Assembly (NCBI RefSeq): GCF_031877795.1
Contig: NC_133937.1
Coordinates: forward strand, 19,247,501-19,311,500
Reading direction: 5' to 3'
Source of the DNA: Strix aluco
Lineage: Eukaryota; Chordata; Aves; Strigiformes; Strigidae
Length of the DNA stretch: 64,000 bases
Below, one piece after another: positions 50,701 to 61,500 of the stretch; position 1 is the stretch's first letter, and each line of letters opens with the position of its first letter. A program made the position numbers and the translations under genes. The notes under the pieces were generated by a model that did no database searches, had not been told where the DNA came from, and worked only from the letters and a program-made list of their open reading frames with translations.

Positions 50701-52540
50701 GTGGGGGATAAAAAATGAAATACAAGTGGCCTGACCTTTCCAGAGAGTTCTCTAACTCATGCTGGATGGCTGCTGAGCTACAGGGACTGAAGGTGGGAAT
50801 GTGAGATCTTCAAACACTTGTTGCTCTCTACAATTTCTTTTTTCTGTGTCTACTAATGCAGTCTTTTTATGTGCCTCTTTCACATGCTGGGTGACCCCTG
50901 TTACAAATTCTGTTCTGTAAAAGTCTGTTGCTGAAACAAATAGGACATTTTCTCTGATTGTTTGTAGGTCATGACCATGCTACTCTGGCTGTAAAACTGC
51001 TGTAAACTACAGCAGAGCCTCTCTAGAAAGTCTTTGCTTAGGCAAGGGAACAAGCTTCCCTGTATGTACAGGAATTCCCCTTTGAGAGTAGTTGACCATA
51101 GTCAGAGGTAGATAGTAAAGGTATTAATAGTTCACAATTAATAAATTAGAAAAATGTCTGCTGATAAGCAGGAAAAATATATATTAAAATACACTGTTAA
51201 GGATGGAGGGTATAATCTTGGAAATATTCTTCCTCGGGTGAAATGTTAAGGAAAGTTGTTGTAAGGAATAGTAGAACGAAAAAAAGTATCACGCTTTTTC
51301 CTCGTTTTAAGAAACTACAGGAAACACTCTTGGAAAGATAACCTGAAAGATAACCTTGACCCTTTGCTAGTGTAACTTCAGGGCATCTACTCACAGCATG
51401 CTCCACGGCCAACAAGACTGAATCTGGTAACGTTCCCTTTACAGCTCAAAGAGGAGCCTTGTAGAAATGTATGGCTGCAATCTCATTGCCCATACTTCAT
51501 TTAAGGATGAATAAGGCCACTGCTGTTAGAGGGAAATGATCTTGGAGTGACCTATGTGGAGTGGAGGACTTTAAAGAATATAGTGATTTCAGCATAGGGC
51601 CTGTGTAGCAGCAAATTAATGGACAGCAATTTCTGCTCTGTCCTTTCATGTCACACGCTAACAAGGGCTTTTCTTCTGAAAATGGTAGTATAACTGCCAA
51701 AAAAAAAAAAAAAAAAGTTAAAAATTTTTTACCAGGGCAGCTGAAGATTGGAGTGCAGGAAAACTCAACAAAGCATTGCAGCTTGCTTTTGCAAAGGATG
51801 CAAGCAGGATGATAAGGAAAGAGCGTTGGGATGGAGACTCTGGGAAGTCCTTGAGCTTCAGTCCTCTGGTCAGGGCAGGACCTCCTGGGACTGGGAACAC
51901 TGAGGTGAGAGCTGTGCAAGGCACAGTGGGAGCCCATGCTGTGTGCAGGGTGTTCTCCCTGTGCAGGGTATGGCAAAACCACTGCTGTTAAGAAACGTGT
52001 AAGCTGGCCTTTCTGAAGAAACTTTCAAGTGCTCTGGAAAATGGGGAGTGTAAGTCAGGGATGGTGCAAAAATCACTAAGGGCTTCTCATTTGTGCATGT
52101 CAGACTCTTTCCTGATTACCTCCCACCGCTGCATTGTCAAACACAGAGCAAATGTCTCACCCAGGCAAATGTTTGCCTCCTGTTTGAAGAGGCAGCAGTT
52201 AAGCAGGTGACTTGTGTACAGGTGCAGTGATGTCTGCATGAGGCAAAACCCTCCCCAAGTCTGTGAACTTTGTGGGATGTTCCTGTTGCACACATGTAAA
52301 ACACCAAGTTGAGTGAAGTGACTGGAGGGTGCAATGAGATATGCTGTGCTCAGGGGATTTTGACTATGCCATGGCCATTTTCAGCTGCATGAACTTAATT
52401 AGGGGATTCCTCATGGCCCATCTAGTCTCCACCAGCAGCGGCCAGATGCTTCAGTCTACGGTGAAGAGAAGACACAACAGCTAACCGCAGCCAGGGTAAG
52501 GGTATTTCTGCCTGCTGTTGATGACGGCGTTGGAAACACC
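47741..52540. other. Intergenic region upstream of ELOVL3
   Basis: No coding exon or RNA gene recognised. Features of low information are an A/T stretch near 48.47 kb (AAATAAATAAATAAAA) and an 18-base A run at 51699-51716. The latter could be the tail of an old retrocopy, although no source sequence is apparent. Proximal regulatory elements of ELOVL3 presumably lie in the last part. Confidence 0.45.
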
Positions 52541-52782
52541 CTGCTCATCTACTGGGGGGCAAGCTGGGCTGGATGGGGCTGGTACCCAGCAGGCGGCAGG
52601 ACCCCCCAGCCCGACGGGGCGACCGGAGCCTCCCTCTCTGTGTCCACCGCCCCGTCGGGCCAGGCGGCTCCCGGTCCCGCCCCCCTGGTCCGATGCCGGG
52701 GCGGAGCGCATCCCCGGGACTGTATCTGCCGGTGCGGGCTGGGGCAGCGGCTCGTTTCGGCTCGCTCCCGGGGGTGCTCGAC
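52541..52782 (+). promoter_or_regulatory. ELOVL3 GC-rich promoter and 5' UTR
   Basis: A CpG-rich block of about 380 bp begins near 52545 and runs across the first coding exon to about 52920, in contrast with AT-rich upstream sequence. No TATA box is evident. The frame of ELOVL3 stays open upstream to an ATG at 52573, but that extension is Arg/Pro-rich and unlike any ELOVL N-terminus, so it is more likely 5' UTR. Confidence 0.6.
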
Positions 52783-55700
52783 ATGGAGCTGGACTTTGAC
52801 CCGTCGGAGCTGCAGCCGCATGACTTCGAGAAGAACTTCAACGATCAGAAAGCTAGAGAATGGATGCGGAACAATTGGTGAGAGGAGAGGAGACTCTGGT
52901 GCATCCCGGACCCCGGGTAGCCCTGTCGGGTCCTGCTGTTGCTAGCAGAGCGGGCGTGGGGTCCTCAGCCCCGAGGATGAGGAAGTTAGGGGGTTCTGGT
53001 TGCTCACTGTGGCTGTTGGGGAAGGGCTGCGGTAGCACATGGGGCAGAGCAAACGGTGGTCGAGGTCGTGCTGCAGCACGTGGGGAGGTTGTGATGTGGA
53101 AAGAGGGCAAGGAGCAGCCACGGATGGCCACGGCAGTCCTTGCACCCGCAGACAGGGCGCTCAGCCCTGCCGCGCTACCCTGAAGCCTTGGAAAGGGGTG
53201 GGACATAACACATGGCCCTTGAGCCTCTAGCTTTCTCGTGCAACCAGCCTCTTCAGGCAAAGAGCGTCCTCTGCCTATAGGGTCTCATGTGTAAGTGGAT
53301 AAAACGCATTGATGTGTTTGCTTGGGATCCTGCTCACAGATTACCAGATCCTGCCTCATCCCATCAAGGTTCTGTGGAAATCTCCACGATGTAACAGCTC
53401 ACTTTCTTTTCTGCAGTCCCCAGGGTTTTTTGTCGCCAGCTCTGCTCACTGTCAGGGTAGGCTTCTTGTGACCAAGCCCAACCTTAACATGAGAGTGGGA
53501 GATCTTTTGTTTCTTGGTGAGAACACTCTGTTGGGGCTACAGAAGTGCAGCTAGAAATAGATCAGTCTGGGTCTTTTCATGACTGTTCCCTCTCCTCTGC
53601 TTGCAGGCACATGTCTTTATATTTTGCTGTGGCTTATCTGGTCCTGATCTTTGGAATCCAGCATCTCATGAAGGAACGGAGAGCCTACAACCTGCGCCCA
53701 GCACTGACCTTGTGGTCCCTCAGTCTGGCCTTGTTCAGGTAAAAGCTTTTGCTAAAGCTGAAGACAGCTGTAGGCCTTCCCTCAGGACTGGACTGATAGG
53801 AAGTCCAGGGTATCTACTATGTCGTTAGAGAAATAAATGTTTTTTTCCCCTTGGAGGCTCTGTCCCATAAGGGGAAGTGAGATACTCATACAGGTCATTG
53901 GTTCCCCACCAGAAATACTTCAGCAAGTTAAATGAGTTACAGAAGGACCCCTGGGTACTGTGCTTGAAAATCACTAGTGCGTAGATTTAAACGTGAAGTC
54001 TGCAAGAGCAGAGATCCACATTCAAAGGGTGCCTGACAATTATAAGTTTGATTTATTCTTTAAGATGGAGGTGATTTTTTTTCTCCCACCTTTTTTAATT
54101 CTGTTGTGTAGGAGGGGAGGAAAATTCTGGTATGCTCACAGAAGAACCTTTCTTACTGTAAATCTAAAGAAGAGTATGAATGAGGCTGGGAGGTGCACTC
54201 CGGACAGTAACATAAACTAGTTGAATGTATCAGAGTTGCTGATAATCACCAATCCTTGGGTTGTCTTTCCAGTATGCTTTGATACAGGGGAAAAAAGAAA
54301 AAAGTACGAGGAGTTGCAATGACAGAATGATGGTCCAAAGAGAGGGTTATTTTGCTGCCCACTTTTTAGAGATACATTTTAAGAACAGCCTGGTACTACT
54401 CTTGATTTTTTTCCCCAGCCATGCAAGATGTGAAGATCAATCTAAAATACCTGTTTTCAAACTGTCCAGTCTTACAGTACTGGTTTTCAGCCCATGCTCT
54501 GTAATTAAATAAGCAGATGTCAATTTTCCAACATTTCCTTCATCTCCACACCTTTTCAGTGTTTGGTGGGAGAGAGCAAAACTAGACTACTGCCTCTGTA
54601 ACTCCAGAGGAGTGCCTCTGCTTATGTGCACAAGTTGGCTTTGGTCAAGTCTAAGGGATGCTGGTTGCCCTCTGTGAGGGTAGGGCATGGCAGTGGTCTG
54701 TAAAATCACAAGTTTTGGGAAAGGGGGCATCAGGGGATGACTGTTCACGGTCTATTCAGAGATGAGCTGATGCAAATGGAATGTGTAGGTTGATAACAAA
54801 GAAAAAGGGATATTTCTTCTCATAAGCTGTAGAAATTGCCTGCCACATGAGGTTGTAAATGCTCCCTGGGTATGCACTGTTGGCTCCTGTCAGGAGATGG
54901 GACACCAGGACAATTGTCCCACTTTTCTGACCAGACATGGCAGCTCTTACTCTTGAGTGCCTCTTCAAGCAGTGGAAGCTGGGGCTGTACGAGGGAGCAT
55001 TCTTTACTGCTCAGACCTTGGCTGCTGCCATCCTCCAGGAGCTGCTACATGGCACCAGGCGAGCCAAAGGGCCGTGTTGGTGGCTCACAACCTACTTACT
55101 CCTTGTGCCTTGCTGTTGTTCTGGTGTGAGCAGCAGCCCTTCCCTGCTCTGTTTTGCAGAAATATGTGTGTTTGAAATCCTGGCCAAGAGGTCTTGGGCA
55201 AGCCTGTGCACAGCAAATGGGGGGCTGAAACTTGTGTGGAAGTCTAAGATGAAAACAGTTTGTTCAGATGTCCCCAAGACTGCCCTGGGCACTGAGATGG
55301 AGTTAGCTGAATATTCTTGGGTTGCAGAGCTGTCGGAGGCTCTGGTGAGGCCCTGGACACAGTGTTCAGCTCTCCTCTGGTTTTCTTGCAGTGCCACTGG
55401 AGCAATTAGGGTCTGGAAAGTAATGGCCTTCATCATCTCTACTAAGGGATTTAAGCAATCAGTGTGTAGTCAATCCTTCCTCGTCCACCCCATCTTCCAG
55501 TTTTGGGGCTATTTATTTGTGCTGAGCAAACTCCTGGAACTGGGTGAGTCTGAAACTTCTACTTATCCCATGTGTTCATAACTCCTTTGCTTTTACAAGC
55601 AGGTTTTTTTACAGGTCTCTGTCCAAATGTTATTCAGAGAACAGGGCTGTCTAGCCTTGCACATGTCACTCATTTTCTCACTCCCTATTGCTCAACCCAG

Positions 55701-56524
55701 GGTTGCAGCCTGATGTTATTGGTCTGGTTTGATCCCCAAGCCAGCACCTGAACTAGGCAATTCTGCACTGTGATGACTGCAGCAAGAGGGTGGCGGGTAG
55801 GCAGCGGAGAGTTGGGCTTTCCACCCAGTTTCCATCCAAAAAAGTACAGAAGAGCTGGTCTGAAGTGCTGTGTAGGTAGATCTAGGTAAGCAAGCCTGGG
55901 GCAGGGAACTCTTGTACCACAAATGTGCCAGCAGGTAGGTGAGCTTTATCAATACAGACAATTCCAATGGGAACCTAGGTTTTGGTGGGATCAACCCATA
56001 TAATGGTTTCAGCTTGCAGCTCACTCGTTCTGCCTCCCGTGAAAACTTGCGCAACTGCCGTGCTTTTACCTGACTAATGATGCACCTCTCCTCCAACCCA
56101 AGGTGACACCGTGTTCATTGTTCTCCAGAAAAAGAAGCTCATCTTCCTCCACTGGTACCATCACACTACCACGCTGATCATCAGCTGGTATGCCTGTGAT
56201 GATCTGGCGGCTGGTGGTGGCTGGTCTGCAGCTGTGAACTACAGTGTCCATGCTATCATGTACTCCTACTACGCTGTGCGAGCCGCAGGCTTCCAGGTAT
56301 CCCGCTTCATTGCCATGACAATCACCACTATACAGATGGTGCAGATAGTGGGATATATAATAATGAATGTCTTGATCATCATCTGGATGAAGGATAACGT
56401 CTGCCCCACCAGCTGGACAGTTATTTTCATTTCATCCGTGTTGTATGTCAGTTACCTGGTGCTCTTCGGCAACTACTTCTTCCAGACTTACCTGAGGAGC
56501 TCTCAGAAATCAAAGAGGGAATAA
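52783..56524 (+). CDS. ELOVL3, very-long-chain fatty acid elongase 3, 4 coding exons
   Basis: Exons: 52783-52877, 53607-53738, 55392-55543, 56103-56524. GT-AG introns keep the frame, giving 266 residues (ELOVL3 and ELOVL6 are about 265-270). All ELO family signatures are present: KLLELGDT (K122 to T129), the catalytic histidine box HWYHH (143-147), NYSVHAIMYSYY (172-183) and TTIQMVQ (201-207). Several hydrophobic segments fit a seven-helix ER membrane protein. The C-terminus KSKRE is a KxKxx ER-retrieval signal. The enzyme condenses malonyl-CoA with saturated and monounsaturated long-chain acyl-CoAs, the first step of elongation. ELOVL3 and ELOVL6 are close paralogues; position next to NOLC1, as in human, decides for ELOVL3. 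The start gives MELDFDPSEL, matching the family's usual length. Confidence 0.93.
52878..56102 (+). other. ELOVL3 introns
   Basis: Introns are 52878-53606, 53739-55391 and 55544-56102, all GT-AG. An open frame that runs into exon 3 from 54937 is intron read-through. No nested gene or classified repeat seen. Confidence 0.75.
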
Positions 56525-58575
56525 AACCAGGGAGGGAAGAAGAGACTGGGGTGGAGGCGGGGAGAGGGAAAGGGGAAACTTTTCACTCCTGTCTAGAGCT
56601 CGGGTGCCTGATGGGATGGGTGTGGTGGGGGTTAGGAGGAGGTCACTCTGGTTAACAGCCTTCAGATTAACTTGCACATTGGCCTTTGGTGTGTCTGCCT
56701 TGCAGTGAGCGGCATGCCAGAGTGAGGTGTGGGTTGTCGCAAGCTGATAGCAGGAGAGGGGAGATGCCAGGGGCTGGAGACCTTGGAGCTGTGGTTCTGC
56801 TTTTTCTTCTTCTCTGCATCACTTTGGGTTTGCCTTGTGCCTCAGCTCCTTCCCAGGGACTGCCTGGATCCTGCATGTGCCAAGTCTCTCCTTGGGGAAA
56901 AGTAGGGAAACTCCTCCCAAAACAGCACCTCCCCCTCCATGTTCCCAAATTCTGGGGGAGAGCAGGAGAGCAGAGCACAAACCTGCTGCTACTCTGTGTG
57001 TGGGGCAGCCCTCCTAGGTTGGCAGTGGGAACAGCACTGAACTGGAAAATCCCTGCTGTTTTTTAAGGTTGTGTAGGGAGGGGAAACAGGAATGTCTTTT
57101 TCATCCTTGAATCAAACTTTTAAGACTCCTTCAGAGCTGCTCTTCCTCTTCCAAACAGCAGCTTCTTCTGGCCAATACGATGCTGTCTGGTTTTAGGCTC
57201 GCCCAGCTAACGTAGGGAGAGGATGAACCATTCCATACCTCATCCGGTGCCCCTCTCAGTTCTGTCCTGGGCCATGGTGAAGATCTTGCTCTGCCTCTGT
57301 ACACTGGTACTAGGAGGGCAGGATGTGGGCCAAGGCACTCACATGCCCTGGGACCAACCTTGTCACACGTTTGTACCGTGGCCTTGAACAAGTCCTTTCT
57401 TCCATCTCTGCGCTTCAGCTTCTTCTCTTATCTTGGAGTAGCACTGACCCCTTTGTACCAATCTGTGGGGGCAGGGGCTGCTTAAGGAGCATTTTGTGGC
57501 CAAATGCTGCACAGACATTTAGTGCTGTGCAGTGCTCACAGCTCAACATGCCCAGGGCAGGCAGAACCTGAGCTGGCTTCATGTCCTTTTTCCACCCAGG
57601 CCAGAGGGGTGACACCTTCCCCCTTGTGTCATCTTCCAACCCCAAAAGTAACCTGTGTCCTCAAACGGGGAAGCAGAGCATGTGAGTCTCAAGTTTGTTG
57701 GCTAGCAGGCGAAACCCTGTTGGGATGCTTCCCTTCCCTAGTTTACACCAGTTTGGGCTTTACCAGTGTAGCAGTGATGCTGACCTTCAGTCCCTACCCC
57801 TCCTTCAGCTCCCTTCCCCTGGGGCTGGGGTAAATGCTGTTCCCACTGGCATCTGCCTGGGCTGAGCTGGTAGCAGAAGGCTGACAGGACCCCTTGGCGG
57901 GGGAGTGGAGGGGGTGGGGTGTGTGCTTGTGACCCATAGCTCCAGGAGCGGCTCAGTGGGGTCCTTCCCAAGTGCCTTTCTTGGAGCTCCCCAGGAGGGG
58001 CCTGGAAGAGGAGATGAGTGGTGGTGCCTCCTGCAGCCAAATCGCAGCTGCTGCTCATAAGAGCACAAAATGTACAGCTGGAAAAGCAACACCAAGACTG
58101 TGAACTGAGCCCAAGCAATGACCTGACTAACGCCTTACCTGATCTGCTGTAAATGCTGAACTGGCAGACACAGGTTTAAATGTTACCCCCCATACTGGTG
58201 ATCCAGCTGAAAGGAGCTTCTGGGTGATGGGGTTATCCAATGAGACATGAGGGTCTTTGCCTGGGCAATCCCTTCTCCTCTGTGGTGCAAGGAACTGAAT
58301 CCTATGAATTTTAATGACTGTTATCCTGAGTGTGCCCCTTGTATGATATTAAGCAATCTATTTAACCTGACTAGCTACTGCCTCAGACCCTGGGAGCTGA
58401 GCAGGGCTCAGCTCTGCCCTGCAGAGCGTGTGATGCATTGCCTACGTTCTCAGTCCAGGGCCAGCCCTGTGGGCTGGAGGCAGAAGGGTCCTATAGCCAG
58501 CTCCTCTCAGGGTGCATCTGCCACTGTGTCATGTGTAAAAATGACTAATAAATGCTGTCATGTATGGATTGATTT
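56525..58575 (+). terminator. ELOVL3 3' UTR with polyadenylation signal
   Basis: After the TAA ending at 56524 there is a long GC-moderate stretch without coding signal. AATAAA at 58547-58552 is the first + strand consensus signal, giving a UTR of about 2 kb. A second AATAAA at 59885-59890 could serve a longer form. Confidence 0.55.
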
Positions 58576-61500
58576 ATTGGATGCCTTTTTCATACCTGAC
58601 CTTCGTTCTGAACTGTGAGAGAAGCATTGCTTTCTCCATCTTGATCCTGTGTCTTCCTGAGGGTTAGCAACACCAAGGTGTCTGACAGGCTCTGTTCCTC
58701 TGTGCTTCCTCCTTCTACAGTCATCAACAGCTGGTCCTGCTGCCCGAGCCCCTTTGCTTACCACCAGCGAACTAGAAATGTGAGGGAGTTGATGTTTCAT
58801 CATCTGAACTAAGCTTGTGGCTTCTTGAAGGCACTGTGCTTGATAAAGCCAAGACTAGCCTCAGAGCCTGAGCCTGGCCAGGAGCACCCCAGGGTCAGAG
58901 CCTCTGGGTGGATGCTGGCTCCTACCTGGTGAATGGAATTTGGCCCTTCGAGGCAGTGGGCTGGAAAGCTACCGCAGGACTGTGGGCTGCGGTGGCAGGG
59001 AGGTGGCAGCAGCCTGGGCCCTGCCCAGCCTCCCCTGCTGAGCAGGGCCTCTGCTCTGGACTTCACAGCATGGTGGGTAAGAACTGAGCAGCACCTTCCC
59101 CGGCTTTGGGAAATGCAGAAGCAGGCAGCCAAGGTGATGGTGTTTGGGAAGAGGAATAAACTGGCCTCCATGTTTGGGAGCTCTCTTTAGAGAGGAGTGA
59201 ATGGTGAACACATGGGACAAATGGGGTAACCTCTCCCCTGCATGGCACTGTTTGGGGCACTTTCTGTGACAGCCATGGTCCCAGTGAGGCAGCCACTAGC
59301 TCCCCCCACACACATGCCCATGGCTGCCCCCACGGAGTGCTCCCTCAACTGCGCCAGGCATCCCCGCAAGCGCAAGAGCATTGGAGAAGTGTGTTTCCAC
59401 AGTTGCTCTTTTCTGCCTAAACTGCCTTACGTGCTCTTGGTGCTTCAGAGGGGGTGCTCTGTGGGATGAGGTCAACTGCCCTCGCTCTGCCAGCACTGCC
59501 TCCGTCAGCGGTGCAGAGCAGGGCACTGGAGGTAGGGCTCTGCAGCTCCAGAAGGCTTCACCTCTGGAAGAGCTCTTTGCTGCCGGTCCATCCATGCAGG
59601 CTTCTGGGGTCAGAAGTACTATTCATGGGGCAGGAATCACCCCATCAGAAGAGGGTTTGCTGAGAGTGTCTTGCAGGGAGGGACCCTCTCTCCTCCTCGA
59701 AGAGGCATTGCAGCCTTTTAAACGGCCACATCCCTCCTCACAGAATGAGGGTACTCCCTTTCCAACGCTGCCAGAAGGGGTCACCTTACCCTGCCTGCCC
59801 TACACCCACCCCAGGGAATGCATGCCGTGGGCCCAGCATCAGCCCCTTCGCCCTGCTGTTCTCTCTGGATAAACAAGAAATAACAATAAATTGCCCAGAC
59901 CTAGGCAGGGGAAGACTTTGATTTCTCCTGTGTTTTATATTGCTGCTGCTGCTGCTTTTTGGCAAGTTGTCTGGAGTGCTGAGCTGCGGGTGTGAGGAAA
60001 GCGGTGGTGCTTGCTGGGGCTCTAGGAGCTAATAATGGTGTCCTTCTTCCCCAGACCAGTGCTATTTCCCTGAAGCTTTGTGAAAATGACTCCTCCTGGT
60101 ACTCTGTGAAGAAAAATCCTTCTTATGTGTGAGCTGAAATAGCCAGCAGGGGACGTGTCTTGAGATTTTGTCTATTTTGGTTCTTTTTTACTTTGGGGGC
60201 ACAGACAGCAATTAGTTGCCTCTCTCGTGGGGGAGTCATTGCTCAGGGGGAGCCATGATCCCTGCTGAAGGAGCCTTTGGGGACCGCTGTGCAGCTGGAG
60301 CAGCTTGGTTTAGGGATGGCCAGAGGGATGTGGGTAGGATGTGCAGTGCAGGGGAGCAGCCCTGCAGCTCTGGCACAGGTGGGGCAGGGGACATGCTGCA
60401 GAGAGGAGGACTTCAAGGGCAGAAGGAGACTGAGTCGCAGGTTGCAGAGGCAGTGAAGCAGGGCTGGAGAGCTGGCAGGGACTGGGAGAGACAAAGGATT
60501 TGCCCGGAGGCTTTTCCTGTCCTCTGGGCACAGGCAGGAGCGCAGCATCCCCCATCACTGTGCTGCCTGGTAAGAAGAGTACCCCTGCCCCAGCCCATCC
60601 TGTGCCTGGCTGCAACCAGGCCCTCAAAGGCAGTTAAGATGGAACTTAGACCCACCTCTTACAACTATCTGCCTACCTGAGCCCAGTTTTTAATATCTCC
60701 AGTAGAAGCCTGGATGTTCATATCCAGTCTGCAGTTTGGAGCTCTATTGAGAGACCATGGTAAAAGCTAGCATGCAGCAAGTGAGAGATGTCAGAAAACA
60801 AGTCTCCATTGTATTAACAGTAAGAGACTAACCAAGGATGGTGCTGTGCTGCTTTTCGGTAGACAGAGGAAATACTGACAGCAGCCACTGAGGAGACCCA
60901 ACTGTTTGGTGCACTTTGCATTAGCCTTCAGGTAAAGACAGCTATGGGGAAATGAATAGCACAAGCCATGCCAGCAGTGAGGGCTAAAAGTCTGGCCTTG
61001 AATAAGGAAATCACAAGTAAGAGAGTATTTAGATAAATGGGAATTTTTCAGACCATCTGGGCATGGTGAACTTCATGCAAAGCAGTCCCAGATATATTTG
61101 CTGTTATCTATGAGAACTACTGGGGGACAGTGAGGCATGGAAAGACTGTAAAATGCAAGCTTTGTAACCCTCCCTTCAAAATGGCGACTGGGGTCAAACC
61201 CCAGGAACTGCTGACAGTTAAATCCCCTCACCCACCCACTGCTCAAATAATGCTGGAACAAATAATCTCACTAGTTGTAATCAGTGGAGAAGAGCAGGAG
61301 CCATACAGACCTGTCAAGAACAGAATATGGTCAAAATAATCTGATTTTCCTCTCTGACAAGGTAAGGGCATGGTGAAGAAGAGCTCTAGCTGCCATTTAA
61401 GTGGCTCTTAAGGCTGATATAGATGAGATGTTGCATAGGTACAAAACCCATTGGATGATTATACCCAGAGAGTTATCTACAGTTCACTGTTGAAAAGGAG

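Noticed and set aside
51699-51716. Poly-A run as the tail of a processed pseudogene
   Set aside because: No coding or retroelement sequence is recognisable to its left, so it is recorded only as a homopolymer.
52573-52782. In-frame N-terminal extension of ELOVL3 by 70 residues
   Set aside because: The extension is Arg/Pro-rich and not seen in ELOVL proteins as I know them; ATG 52783 gives the normal family length.
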